Source of the DNA: Sarocladium kiliense
Lineage: Eukaryota > Ascomycota > Sordariomycetes > Hypocreales > Sarocladiaceae
Assembly: GCA_030734395.1 (NCBI GenBank)
Contig: JAUZTG010000029.1
Location: 124,001 to 188,000 of the forward strand
Reading direction: 5' to 3'
DNA length: 64,000 nt
Shown: positions 11,136 through 22,557 of the stretch, one piece after another
Numbering within the stretch: the first letter of the stretch is position 1
Layout: each line of letters starts with the position of its first letter
Made by a program: the position numbers and the translations under genes
The notes under the pieces: generated by a model
Databases searched by the model: none
The model's input: the letters and a program-made list of their open reading frames with translations, nothing else
Told to the model about the DNA's origin: nothing

Positions 11136-11596
11136 AGGTGAGAGCTCGGTGTTGACCCAGGGTCTCGTCAGTAACGACGACCCCCGCCCGTACTGCGATG
11201 AGCGATCAAGCCATGGAATATTTCAGAAGTCTTAGAAGGTCAATGGACAACTTGATTCAGGAGCTCCGATCTCTGAGTAATCATTAAAAGCTACAGTCTT
11301 TCTGTGACCGTATGAGTGGCACGTTCATCTACGACAGAGCGACTATGCTGAGATCTGTGTGGGTATAGAGACATGTGTTACATCGCGATGCTGGCTGAAG
11401 CTTCCACCCCCACAGAGGCAACTCTCTGGGACCCTAACCCTGCACCACAGGACCGGAGAAACTTTAATGCGAACAAGTTGCGACCATGTTGCCTGAATGA
11501 AACTTCCCGGGCTGGTTCAAAAGCAGCGCTTCCTTCCCCCTCGCATTCATCACATTCATTCACTCATCTTTCCTGAACTCGATCAAACACGCCATC
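11136..11596. other. Intergenic: transporter 3' end and BBP promoter
   Basis: No gene is seen. The right end (about 11530-11596) is pyrimidine-rich and leads to the BBP start codon, as expected of a 5' leader. Confidence 0.5.
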
Positions 11597-13566
11597 ATGT
11601 CGTGGAGAAACCAGGGAATCACCGGCTCGAACAACATCCCTCTCGGGAAGCGTCGTTTTGCCGGCGAAGATGAGGATGAAGCACCAGCAGTCGATCTGAA
11701 GCGCGGTCGCGACCCTGAACCGCGCAACGACTCGGACGGCCCGCGACGTCGCAAGAAGCGCAACCGATGGGGCGATGTGTCAGAGAATAAGGCAGCCGGA
11801 CTCATGGGTCTGCCTACAGCGATTCTGTCGTCCATGACTAGCGAACAACTCGAAGCCTACACACTCCATCTGCGTATCGAGGAGATCAGCCAGAAGCTTC
11901 GCATTAATGATGTCGTCCCAGCCGATGGTGATCGCTCGCCATCCCCAGCGCCTCAGTACGACAACCATGGCAAGCGTATCAACACACGCGAGTACCGATA
12001 CCGAAAGCGTCTGGAGGACGAGCGACACAAGCTCATCGAGAAAGCGATGAAGACGATCCCGAACTACCACCCACCCCAGGACTACCGCCGACCGACCAAG
12101 ACCCAAGAGAAGGTCTACGTGCCGGTCAACGACTACCCAGAGATTAACTTCAGTATGATTGCTAACCCTTCAACCCTGACCCTAACCATTACTCTGCTCC
12201 TCTCCCTTCTCCGGAGTCTGATCTCGTCCTTCTTGGCTCCTGCATGTTGCCTCGTTAGGATGGCGAAAGATCCTTCGTCGAGATTGGACGATCTCATGCT
12301 ACCCTAACAAAGAACTTACTACTAACACTTAGCTCTTCCTGCTTCAAAGTTGGCTTACTTATTGGCCCTCGTGGTAACACGCTCAAGAAGATGGAGAATG
12401 ACTCAGGTGCAAAGATTGCTATCCGTGGCAAAGGCTCCGTCAAGGAGGGCAAGGGCCGTTCAGACGCCGCTCACGCCAGCAACCAGGAAGAAGACCTTCA
12501 CTGTCTGATCATGGCCGACACCGAGGACAAGGTGAACAAGGCCAAGCAGCTGATTCACAACGTCATCGAGACGGTAAGTACTTTCCATTTCAAAGTTCTA
12601 CTTTTGATACTAATCACAGTGTCTACAGGCTGCCTCGATTCCCGAAGGTCAGAACGAGCTCAAGCGTAACCAGCTGCGTGAGCTGGCTGCTCTCAACGGT
12701 ACCCTCCGAGACGATGAGAACCAGGCCTGCCAGAACTGTGGTAAGATCGGTCACCGGAAGTACGACTGCCCTGAGCGCCAGAACTTCACGGCAAGCATTA
12801 TTTGCCGGGTCTGTGGTAACGCAGGTCATATGGCCCGCGACTGTCCTGACCGTCAGCGCGGCGCCAGCTGGCGCAACAACGATACGGGCAGCCGTCCTGC
12901 TGGTCGCATCGGTGGCGGCGATGCTGTCGATCGTGAAATGGAGGTAACTCCCAAACACCCAACGTCCTACCTACTCCATCTGATACTGACAACGCTGTAC
13001 AGCAACTCATGCAGGAGCTCGGTGGTGGCTCTGGTGCGGCTCCAGCACAGATTGAGGCCGGCCCAGGTGGCCAGAACGGTGGTGATAACGTGAAGCCATG
13101 GCAGCGGGGCCCGACCGGCGCTGCAGCTCCGTGGCGTACCCGTAGCGACGATGATCAAGGTGGCAGCCGCGGCGGCCCTGCTCCATGGCAGAGGGATCGC
13201 GAAGACCGTGGCCGTGACAACCAACGCGGCGGCGACAGCTACTACGGCGGCGGCCAGCAAGGATACAGCTCCGGTGGCGCTGCGCCATGGCAGCAGGCCG
13301 CTCAACAGCCAGCTCCAGGAACCCAAGGCGGCTACGGAGCTTACCCGGGTTATGGTGGTTACGCGGCGCCGCCTGGCATGGGTGCACCTCCTGGCATACC
13401 ACAAGCTGGTGCTGGTCTTGCTGCTCCCCCAGGTCTTCCTGGCGGCATTAACGCTCTTATCCAGCAGTATGCTCAAGGTGCTCCGCCTCCGCCTCCACCT
13501 TCAGGCGAGGCTCCTCCACCACCACCCGGAGACCAGCCTCCTCCACCTCCGCCACCGGGTGCGTGA
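11597..13566 (+). CDS. BBP: Branchpoint-bridging protein (SF1/BBP/Msl5 homologue)
   Basis: Nuclear splicing factor that binds the intron branch site and bridges it to U2AF and the 5' splice complex in early spliceosome assembly. Exons 11597-12152, 12350-12573, 12629-12943 and 13003-13566 give 552 aa. Domains in order: an N-terminal basic segment RRRKKRNRWGD (about 52-62; the RW-type U2AF-ligand motif); the SF1 helix-hairpin region with EQLEAYTLHLRIEEI; a KH/QUA2 RNA-binding domain from YPEINF, joined by splicing to IGLLIGPRGNTLKKME; two CCHC zinc knuckles, CQNCGKIGHRKYDC (about 294-307) and CRVCGNAGHMARDC (about 319-332); and a Gly/Pro-rich C-terminus with PWQR/PWQQ repeats ending in poly-Pro runs. 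Intron 1 (197 bp) is much longer than introns 2 (55 bp) and 3 (59 bp) and carries four CTAAC motifs. Start chosen at the first in-frame ATG. Confidence 0.96.
12153..12349 (+). promoter_or_regulatory. BBP: Long intron 1 of BBP with four branch-site motifs
   Basis: The donor is GTATGA at 12153. CTAAC occurs at 12162-12166, 12182-12186, 12304-12308 and 12322-12326. The last sits in TACTAACA, the perfect consensus. An AG at 12331-12332 is only a few bases from that branch site; using it would shift the frame, so the AG at 12348-12349, preceded by a pyrimidine stretch, is the likely acceptor. Retention leads to an in-frame stop at 12305-12307. A regulatory role is inferred only. Confidence 0.45.
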
Positions 13567-14566
13567 GGAAGCCATTTCGACATAACGTGGATAATAGCAG
13601 GACCCTTGATTTGGGACCGGGATCGTCTTTCAAGGGAGAGACTTCTGACGACAATGTAACAATTTGCAGGAACAGCAAGGCCCTTTATATGTACTACTAG
13701 GCACACCGGCTCGCTTTTTAACCTTAAACAGGTCTCTTGCGCACGAGGACGGATGCCTGACTGATGGAGCAAGGACGAGACTAGCAGTAGGGGGCAAAGA
13801 CTTGAGATAGCTCGACTAATAGTGCAGCTTACTGACGTATCTTGATTAACGTTTTGAGGAGAGAATTATTGAGCAGGCAATGCCATCGGCGATCGCAACT
13901 GAGACGTAACCGTACTGTAAAGAAGACGAAACATCAGGTAAGGACTGGAAATTGGGTACATTCGTACTGCCCACTGCGTGTGGAATTGCTGATGCGGCCG
14001 AGTCTGTCGTGGTGTGTAAGCCCACCACAGCCACTCAAAGCTCATATCAAAACCACGTTAGTGTCAATATAAGACCCTATACTGGAGCAAGCTGAGGCAT
14101 TCTTTCCCATGTTTGTGTTTGAGCCTTTCCATGTTTCCCTCGTGGCTGCATGGAGGTTGCCGTACCGCGCACATTCCACATCTGTCAGGTGAGCTCCGGC
14201 CTCCACCTCCACTGCCACCTCCACGCCCCTCCAGCGCGCGCGTCATCCGTCCGTCCCTCACCTCACCCTCTGCGTCGACGGTCCCCCTCAGCTCTTCACG
14301 TCCTGTCGCTCACCTCGAATATTCCTACACCCTGCCTCTTTGTTGACGGCCATACCCTTGCTTATGGTCACGCAACGAACTGTACCACTTATCCTTGAAC
14401 TCAATCATGTCCCTCGGTACAGCTTCCTGAGAGCTCCCCGAAGCTTTGGATCGAGCAAGACGCCTCCTCTGACGATATCCTTCCAACCAATTAACACCAT
14501 TCCGCCCAAAGGTCACATTCGAATCTCCAAAAGAGATCCGGCTATCTTTCTTGGGCAGCTTCAAAT
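13567..14566. other. Intergenic region of about 1 kb; promoter of the Pff1 gene
   Basis: No supported gene. The part from about 14190 onward is rich in C and T and likely serves as promoter and 5' leader of the downstream protease gene. A GTGAGC after CTGTCAG near 14190 could be a 5'-leader donor, but I cannot support an intron. Confidence 0.45.
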
Positions 14567-17500
14567 ATGAGGTGCAATAACCCTTTCGCCTTCCGTCCGG
14601 CACCCGTGGCCTTCTGGACTACTGTCGTCTACCTCGCCATTGCCATCCCTCTCATTTTCGTACACGAGAGCGTGCCTCCAGCTCCGTCAGACCACTCATT
14701 ATATCGTGGCATCAATCTGACCGAAGCATGGCATGACCTCGAATCGATCTCGAGTGCTTACCATCCCTACAACTCTCGTCAAAATGACGTTGTCAGGCAC
14801 TACCTCATCGATCGTGCAACGACGATCTTGGAGCGCAATGACATCGATTACACCACTGAGAGACCTGGTGCAGCAAATTGGGGATCACTGTGAGTTTCTT
14901 TTTCATTGGTTCTTTATTCTTTATCTTCAAGCTCTGAACCTTGACAGTGCCTCCGACGACGCTTCTGCCAAGTCGCCCGAGCCCTCAATCGCGACATCGA
15001 AGCCTGTTGGCGCGACCCTTTTCGATGACGAGACTTCCAATGTAACATGGACCTACGATACAAGCAGACGTATTGGGACAAAGATTGGACCAAGCCACTA
15101 TGCCGGCACTTACTTCGAGGGCAACAATTTCTACGTCTACATACATGGCAGCGAAGACCCGGAGGGAGAGTGGTGGAAGACCGACTCGGATTACAAGAAA
15201 GCGCACAGCAAGGGTGGCGTACTTGTGAATTGTCACTTCGACTCGTGAGTACATGACAGCAGCATTGTGTGTATACGTGACTGACAATGCAGGGTCGCCA
15301 CCGGATTCGGAGCAACAGATGACGGCATGGCATGTGTGTCCATGCTCCAGCTTCTGAGTTACTTTACGTCCGATGGCCGGCAGCCGAAGCATGGGATCGT
15401 CCTACTGTTCAACAACGCTGAGGAAGACGGACTTCTCGGCGCGACTGCCTTCGGTCAAAGCCCTCTGCTACAGTTCTGTCACACTTTTGTCAATCTCGAA
15501 GGGGCTGGCGCGGGTGGTCGTGCAATCCTCTTCAGAACGACGGACCTCCAAGCTGCCAAGGCTTACTCCAAGAGCCCTCACCCATTCGGAACTGTTGTCG
15601 CCGCGGATGCGTTCAAGCGTGGGGTAATCCGAAGCGGCACTGATTATACCGTTTTCCATGATGCTTTTGGTCAACGTGGAATGGACATCGCCTTCTATGC
15701 GCCAAGAGCGCGATATCACACCGAGGAGGATGATGCGCGCCACACTTCTGTTAACAGCATCTGGCACATGCTTTCAGCCGCTCTTGCTTCTACAGAGAAC
15801 TTGTCCCGAACCACCGGTACGGTCTTCAGTGGCGCGCGAGGTGATGGCGATAACAAGCTTCCTCAGAATGGCAAGCCTACCGAAGGTGTCTGGTTCGACC
15901 TGTTCGGCAGTGGCTGGGCAACCTTTGCACTTAGGGGGCTTTTCGCGTGGTCGCTTGTTCTCCTCGTGGCTACCCCTCTCGCCGTCTTTCTCGTTATGTA
16001 TCTCTTGGTCAGGCAAGACAAGTTCTACTTCTTCTCCAAAGACATATGGGTCCATTCAGAGTTAGATGAGGATCCTGTCTTGTTAGGTGGCTGGAAAGGC
16101 TTGTTCCGCTTCCCTCTGACTATGCTCTTTGCAAGCGCTGTAACGATAGCGTCGACATTCCTGATCGCCAAGGTCAACCCGCTCATCGTCTATAGCAGTA
16201 GCTACGCTATGTAAGTCCCCAGTGTCTCGTCCTCGATGTAATCCTCTAACACACATTCAGCTGGGCCATGACGATCTCACTTTTCTACTTTACTGTGTGG
16301 CTCGGCATGCGGGGGTCGAGTGTCGTCCGTCCCAGTGCTCTACAACGTGGCTACGTCAATCTCTGGCTTTTCGTCTTTGGATGGGTCATTCAAGTCTTTG
16401 CTGCTGTTGCTGAGGATCGTCTTCATCTTGCAGTCCTCTACCCGACGGTATTTTTGCAGACCGCAGTATTTGTCTCACTCTTGGTCTCGCTGCTGGAGAT
16501 GTTCGCACTGCCTAGCAAGCATGACTTCGCTCGCGGAATGCACGACGAGCACCATGAGCGTGATATCATGGGACATGACGGAGCCGATAGCCCCACTGGT
16601 GCTCCCAATGACCACGACACAGACGAACCGAGTGAGCCTACAGAACGCACACCGTTAAGGACTGGAGATGGAAGTGACAGTCGGATCACCTTTGCTGAGA
16701 ACTACCGACGCTCAATCGCACGCGAGGCAACGGCCGTGGCCAATGCACGCAAGTACCAACCGTTCCCGCACGAGCAGTCATGGTCTGGTAGACTGCCCAC
16801 GTGGACTTGGGTCATCCAATTCCTCCTCCTAGCGCCTGTACCACTCATACTCTTTGGCAACCTGGCCCTGGTGTTCTCTTCAGCTGTCAGCATGACTGGA
16901 ACAGATGGTAGCAGCCTTCTGCTCCCGCTTCTTCTTCCTGCCGTGATGACAATCATCTTGATCCTGCCGCTGACACCGTTCATTCATCGGGTCACACACC
17001 ATGTGCCGACCTTCCTTCTTCTGGTTTTCATCGGAACTTTCATTTACAACTTGGCTGCATTCCCGTTCTCTGTTAACCACAGATTCAAGTTCTACTTCCA
17101 GGAGGTCGTGGATCTAGACAAGGGCACTGACTACACGACAATCACAGGCTTGGAGGATTTCATTCGACCAGTTATATCATCTCTGCCATCAGTTGCTGGG
17201 CGTGAACCAGAATGCAAGGAATACAAGGCCCGTGATCTGACCGCTTGCAGTTATGACAGCTCCTCTCTGAGCCCTCACCTTGTGAACAATCGGACCGTGG
17301 AGGAGCTCATCTCAGTCTCCTTCCCCGACTCCTCAGATGGGCTCACGACAAGCATCACGGTCGATGCACTGGAGACCAGGATATGCTACCTGGACTTTTC
17401 GCGGCCCGTGTACGGTTTCTCCGTCGAAGGGGGCTTGGATCGCGACAGCCGCTTCGGTGCCCTTCCTGAAGAAGGTTTCAAGAACATCCAGTTATGGAGG

Positions 17501-17821
17501 CGAGGCTGGGAGGGAGCGTGGAACGTGACGCTGCAATTGACTGCACACGGTCGCAAGAGCTCAGATGATGCGCCGGAAGCAAGACCAGTCGAATCAGCCC
17601 TTGACTACCAAGAAGAACTCAAGAGAGCGGCATATTTCGATAGCGAGGACGATAAAGAAGGACTCAAGGTTTTGGTGCGCTGTGCCTGGAGCGATGCCAA
17701 CCAGCCAAGCACAATACCCGCTATCCACGAATTGGAGCGGTATATGCCGACGTGGGCGACGCTGAGTAAGGGAAACGTGGGGCTTGTCGAAGTATGGAAG
17801 AGGTTCGATGTGCCCTCATAA
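14567..17821 (+). CDS. PFF1: Vacuolar membrane protease, M28 family (Pff1-like)
   Basis: Multi-spanning vacuolar membrane protein with a lumenal zinc-dependent M28 peptidase domain. Exons 14567-14889, 14948-15244, 15293-16210 and 16261-17821 give 1032 aa, within the usual fungal range. Layout: a short cytoplasmic N-terminus NPFAFRPAPVAF (family signature), TM1 about residues 16-35, then the peptidase domain with VNCHFDSVATGFGATDDG (His and Asp zinc ligands, crossing intron 2), LFNNAEEDGLLGA (Glu-Glu catalytic/zinc pair near 250), FVNLEGAGAGG and a RYHTEEDDARHTS segment with the last ligand His. After about residue 410 come several membrane spans, a hydrophilic loop rich in Asp/His/Glu (around DEHHERDIMGHDG) and a C-terminal lumenal domain ending VWKRFDVPS. 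All introns are 48-58 bp. The start is the first ATG of the open frame. Protease activity is inferred from the intact motifs. Confidence 0.95.
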
Positions 17822-18177
17822 GAAGGACGAGCATGCTGGCTTGAGTTTTGTACATGGGCACAAGCAGGCTGACGAGCTCTTGGGGTGTTGTGGTTGTTGA
17901 ACGGACGAAGCTTAGACCTAGCCCTGGAGGCTCTTTTACTCGAACACGATCTGACGCCAATAAATAACTCCCTAAAATTGCAATAAAGATCATAACATGA
18001 GGCACCATCGCCCTTCTTTTGGCTATCCAACGTACTTGCGAGTCGTCAGACATCACTGCCTGGAGATGAAGGCGCCCCACCACTGACTGACTACGTAGTC
18101 AGTTTCGAAGCTGGCAGCACCAAACAAGACGTCAATTCCCACTTTGCCAGCAACAACCCTCACAAAGCCTGTGCATA
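17822..18177. other. Intergenic, 356 bp
   Basis: This is a head-to-tail gap between the Pff1 gene and the hydrolase gene. I see nothing in it beyond the presumed terminator of the first and promoter of the second; AATAAATAA-like sequence near 17960 could be part of a 3'-end signal. Confidence 0.4.
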
Positions 18178-19292
18178 ATGCCAGTGCCGTCAGTCTGGCT
18201 TCCGGGAGCTCACAGCTCCTCGGCTGAGAGCCACAAGCTTATTTACTTCATCTGCGGCAACCCAGGTCTCATCGAATTCTACCGCGATTTTCTAACTTAC
18301 CTCCGCGGTCTCCTTGACGGGCCTGACCATGACGGCTCAGTGGCCGCCTACGATATCTACGGACAGAATCTCCCTGGGTTCAGCGACAGTGATCATGAGC
18401 CGTTCAATCGGGAAAATCCGCCGTGGGATCTGGAGGGAACGATTGAGAAGATGTATGAGGACTTGAAAGGGAGAAGGAGGGATAGTGGAGGAGGGTATGA
18501 CGAGGTAATTCTGATGGGACATTCGGTTGGGAGTTTTATCGCCGTTGAGATCTTCCATCGGTATTTGAGAGACGGGAACGCTCGCGCACTGGGGTTGAAA
18601 ATTGTGCATGGCTTTCTTCTCTTCCCGACAGTGACACATCTCGCGCTCTCTCCCAGCGGCAGGGTTTTTACCTTCCTGATGGGCTACATACCTTTACTGG
18701 AGCGGTATGCCCACGTTCTGGCACGACTGATTATCAGTTTAGTACCAGTTGTGGTGCTGGAGGTGTACATCACGAGAGTGCTGGGGTTCTCAACAGGTGC
18801 GGCGAGGACAACGGCCGGATGGTTGAAGTCGAAGGATGGGGTTTGGCAGACGCTGTGGCTGGCTAGAGATGAGATGAAGGTGATTGCTGGGGAGGAGAGA
18901 TGGGGAGAGGAGATTTGGGAGGCTGAGGGGAGAACTCGAAGTGAGAAGGGAGCAGGCTTGCCGAGGTTCTTCATGTTCTATGGGAAGAAGGACCATTGGA
19001 TCGCAGATCATGTTAGGGATGAGTTTGTGGACAGAATGAGGAGGAAGGGAGAGAAGGAGGGTGGGAAGAGGATGGTTCCGAGGATTGAGGTGGATGATGA
19101 GGGGAGACTGAAACATGCGTTCTGCACCAAAGATGGTAAGTTATTCGATGTCTGATTTCCCGAGGAGGATATGTATCTGACATATACGGAGCGACTACTG
19201 ACTGGGTTTGTTTGGTAGACTCGAGCTTTGAGGTCGCGCAGAGGGTGAGTGGCTGGGTTGGCGAGATTGAAAAGTCGAGGGAGTCCAGGTGA
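18178..19292 (+). CDS. Lipid-droplet-associated serine hydrolase (LDAH / DUF2305 family)
   Basis: Alpha/beta hydrolase of the LDAH family, which in yeast and animals sits on lipid droplets and acts on lipid esters. Exons 18178-19135 and 19219-19292 give 343 aa; the 83-bp intron falls near the 3' end and its removal restores a short tail, FEVAQRVSGWVGEIEKSRES. Visible elements: LIYFICGNPGLIEFYRDF at about 21-38 (the GNPG oxyanion signature diagnostic of the family), YGQNLPGFSD, the nucleophile elbow ILMGHSVGSF (S116), FYGKKDHWIAD with the likely acid Asp, and LKHAFC with the likely catalytic His. A central hydrophobic stretch (about 178-200) could be a membrane hairpin for droplet binding. The segment just upstream of the His is unusually Lys/Glu/Arg-rich. 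Start chosen at the first ATG in the frame. Confidence 0.9.
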
Positions 19293-21930
19293 GGGAGTTG
19301 ATGGTGAATGACATTGTGATCATATAGACGTACATACAGACGCATTACCTCATTCAAGGTTGTCACGGATGATACAACATGCTGTTATGGGCGATATTGG
19401 ACATTGAAATCATCACACTCAGCTCTTCCTGTGATTGTAGATGCGATCTATTCACGAACTCGTTGCTCTAAATAGAGGCACAGTGCCCTGCTGTCAGTTT
19501 GAAGGCGGCAACATTGTAGCATGGTCCGACTTTTCATCTTAGTGAGATTGAGCTCGATACACGAATGTGACATAGACTCAGGAGAAAAAGCCGATGCTTC
19601 GGATTGCAAAAGCACGGCCTGTGGACATGAGACTGATGCGTCCAGAGCAGCTTTCGTCGTCAACATCGCAACGTTACGTGCCAACTGCAAGAACACACCT
19701 AGTCTCCAATGCTGAAGCGCTCACTACCGACACAAAGCCGGTACTTGGTCGCATTAAAATCTTAAGGTTATGCATTATGGCGATCAGTTCGTCTCGAGGC
19801 CATTCACCATAGCAGCATACGTTCGCACCTCCGATGGCACACAGCTCACTCCCCACTCCACGTTTCTTGAGTATGGAGAGTTTGTACCACATACAGTGCC
19901 TCCCGACGATCACCAGTTCCATGCATTTTGTGTCTAGTGTACGCGCGTCGTCTGAGGACACTGGATGCGACAGATGGTGTCTCGCCAGCCGCTGCGAGTT
20001 GGCCAATGCCCAGGCTTCTCTTCAGCCTGTCTCAGACTAACGATGGTAGAAGGTTGATATTGTGTCTATATGCAGATGTAATTGTCGAAATAGAAACCGA
20101 AAGGTTGGTTGGTAAGTCATTGCGACGCAGGTCTCCGAGAATAGCAACAGGCAATTAGGATGTCGCATTGTCGCCACAGCACTCGTATCCTGCCGATGAG
20201 ACCTGCCGCGGACGACGACCCCCATTCTTGATCACCATGCGGTTCCAAGTTTTCCGTGTCGGCACAAGAGAGAGAGCGCCTTCAAAGCACTCTCTGGGCA
20301 AAAGAATCGTAGGTCTACCGTCATCGGTGGATCTTTCGTTCATAATCCCTGTTCGGCGAGGTTCGCAAAGCTGCGATTTAGAATGGTACAAACAAGAACG
20401 ACGAAGGATGGGCGTCCGGGGAAGGCCGCCTACCGCTTGGCTTACGCAAGTATTTCCGAGTCGGCTGACGGTTCGCAAGAAACCCTCCGACCATTCGTTG
20501 GTACTGTTGATTTTTGCACAATGGACTCGCCATGAAGGATCGTGTCGAACGGTGAGGGCGCCAAAGGGCAAACAGGAAAAGCATTACGCATGCTCTTGTC
20601 CAGATTGAGAATATTGTTTCCTCCAGAGGTTACCAATGCGGAACGACGGAGTACACTTAGGTGCGCTCGAGGCCTGTCAACCTGCATGTACAAGGGAACT
20701 CATGCAGGATGCCTGAATCCCTCTGAAGTCCCCAGCCTTACCCCCCATTCCAAGCGATGAGGCGTCAAGGTTCCCCAGCCCGACCAACTTCCTCCTCTCT
20801 CGCCTTTCATCTTTCCCATGTCCGGCGAAAGGACGATAACCCAGCGCTAGAATAATGCTAGTATCGTGTTAGTGCCAGAGAGTCTCGCCACGATCTCACC
20901 CACATGTTCCTTCTCTAGGAAAGAAGAAGGTAAGGTAAGTTCCCGAGAAACTACAGGGAAAGCTACTGGAACCTTCAGCTGCTGTACTGTACAACTGCAC
21001 AACGGAAATACCGGTGTGGCCTTTTGCTGGTAGCGGGGTCGGCGATGCAAGGTTCTCCGCATTAAGGCTTCGATAGCGTCCGCCTACATGTGATTGTCTT
21101 GGCGAACTTCCCATTGTACAGACAGAGGATTCGATCCCGAACGAGGACGACATGAGTGAATCTACCTCCTGAAATTCTGCCAACAAATCCGCGGCATGAG
21201 CGATCAATAAACAACACCCTGTCGGAGTGTGCGATGCGCCAGACTCCCAGCCTCTCCCGCGATGAGCCGAAGAGCGGCGACCAGTGGACCAGCGCAGAGT
21301 TTCTGGGGAACAGCCATGGACCTGCCACTAGTCCCTCCCTATTCGTAGCCCTTGCCCCGTAGGAAGCTGCCAATTGTGATGGTGGTGATGGTGGTGGGTG
21401 TGGGTGGTGACTGGTTGCATGTATGACCATGTAAGCCCAGCGCTTCCGGGCCATCTAGCACCTCCGTCCACCAGCCAACCCCCCCCACCCCCCCCTTCTC
21501 ATGCATGGCTGCATGTTTGTGCCCTTTGTTTCCCCTCCCTCTTATGCTTGTTTATGCTCATGACGAAATATCACGCTTGGGCGACCATTGTGGTAAAGAC
21601 AAATTGTGTGAATGTTGTGTGTATGTATAGTTTGTGGTATTAGATCCTAGGCACGATCACCTGGATATTGAGTCCTAATTACACCTGAACCATTCAGGTC
21701 CTTTGTCATTCCCGTGTAGATACAGATTCAAAGCCAAAATACGTCGTCCTCCCTCCCGGTCTTCCCGTCATAGATCTCATGATGGACAGTGTTGCCATAG
21801 GTCATTAAAAGAGGTCATGACTCGGTTGAAGACGTCTTGCTTGCAAGGTACTAAACAACGTTCTCAATCTCTTTCGAGAGTCGATGCAGCCATCCTTCCC
21901 TTCCAGACTACTCGGGTAGTCAAGCTCTAT
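19293..21930. other. 2.6-kb intergenic region without a supported gene
   Basis: Short frames occur on both strands, but none has recognisable motifs or plausible spliced extension. A G/T-rich stretch with repeated GGTGGTGATGGTGG-like units lies at about 21378-21410 and a C-rich run at about 21480-21500. The sequence lies between two converging genes, so it holds their 3' flanks. Confidence 0.5.
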
Positions 21931-22557
21931 TTACAGAGCAAGAGCACCGAGAAGAGCCATGGCGAGACCGCCCATGTAGCCAACGGGAGCGGCGGCAGCA
22001 GTGGGAACGGGGGTGACCTCAGGCTCCTCAGAAGTCGGGGGCTCGACAACGTCGGTGGGGCTGGGCAGAGGAACGGGAGTGGGCTCGACGGAAGTCTCAG
22101 CGGGAGGAGCGTAGGCAGAGGTCTCCTCAGCGGGAGCAGTCTCGGCGGGCTTGGTCTCCTCAGCCGCGGAGGTGGGCTCAGCGGGAGCAGCGGAGGTGGT
22201 CTCCTCACCGCCGGCGGCGGGAGGGTTCTCGCAGAGCTTCTCAGCAGCGGGAAGGACCTCGTCTGGGTGACATGTTAGTGCATGTGTTCTGGTATATATT
22301 GTACCTGATATACAGAAGAGTGTGGGGGAAAACATACTGATGGCAACGTCGGAACCGCACTCCTTCAGGACACAAGCAGTGGCGTCACCCTGAACGGCAT
22401 CAAAGTTCTCGCAGACGCAGGCAAGGTCGGTGGTCTTGCAGTCGGTGTTGTCGGCGATGGACTTGTCAAGGCAAGGAAGAGCACACTCGGGGATATCCGC
22501 GAGGGTCTGGGCACGCGCAACGGCGGCGAGGGCAACGGCAGCGAAAGCGTACTTCAT
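21931..22557 (-). CDS. GPI-anchored CFEM-domain protein
   Basis: Small secreted cell-surface protein. Exons (minus strand) 22557-22338 and 22262-21931 give 183 aa; the 75-bp intron interrupts the CFEM domain and splicing yields CGSDVAINEVLPAAEKLC. Signal peptide MKYAFAAVALAAVARA (1-16). The CFEM domain (about 18-90) has all eight cysteines: C25, C29, C40, C47, C49, C62, C67 and C84. The Asp before the fourth Cys (D44, in TTDLACVCEN) matches the axial haem ligand seen in Candida CFEM proteins, so haem binding is possible. It is followed by a Pro/Glu/Thr/Ser-rich stalk (about 88-160) and a hydrophobic tail, VGYMGGLAMALLGALAL, typical of GPI attachment. Roles known for the family include haem uptake, adhesion and host interaction; which applies here cannot be told. 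A longer in-frame start upstream would bury the signal peptide and is rejected. Confidence 0.93.
   Translation of the reverse strand: MKYAFAAVALAAVARAQTLADIPECALPCLDKSIADNTDCKTTDLACVCENFDAVQGDATACVLKECGSDVAISMFSPTLFCISGTIYTRTHALTCHPDEVLPAAEKLCENPPAAGGEETTSAAPAEPTSAAEETKPAETAPAEETSAYAPPAETSVEPTPVPLPSPTDVVEPPTSEEPEVTPVPTAAAAPVGYMGGLAMALLGALAL

Noticed and set aside
12967..13476. Minus-strand frames of 131 and 169 codons
   Set aside because: Shadows of the repetitive Gly/Pro-rich C-terminus of BBP.
21703..22278. Plus-strand frame of 191 codons rich in Gly and Ser
   Set aside because: It is antisense to the Pro/Glu/Thr-rich stalk of the CFEM protein, whose signal peptide, eight Cys and GPI tail make the minus strand the coding one.
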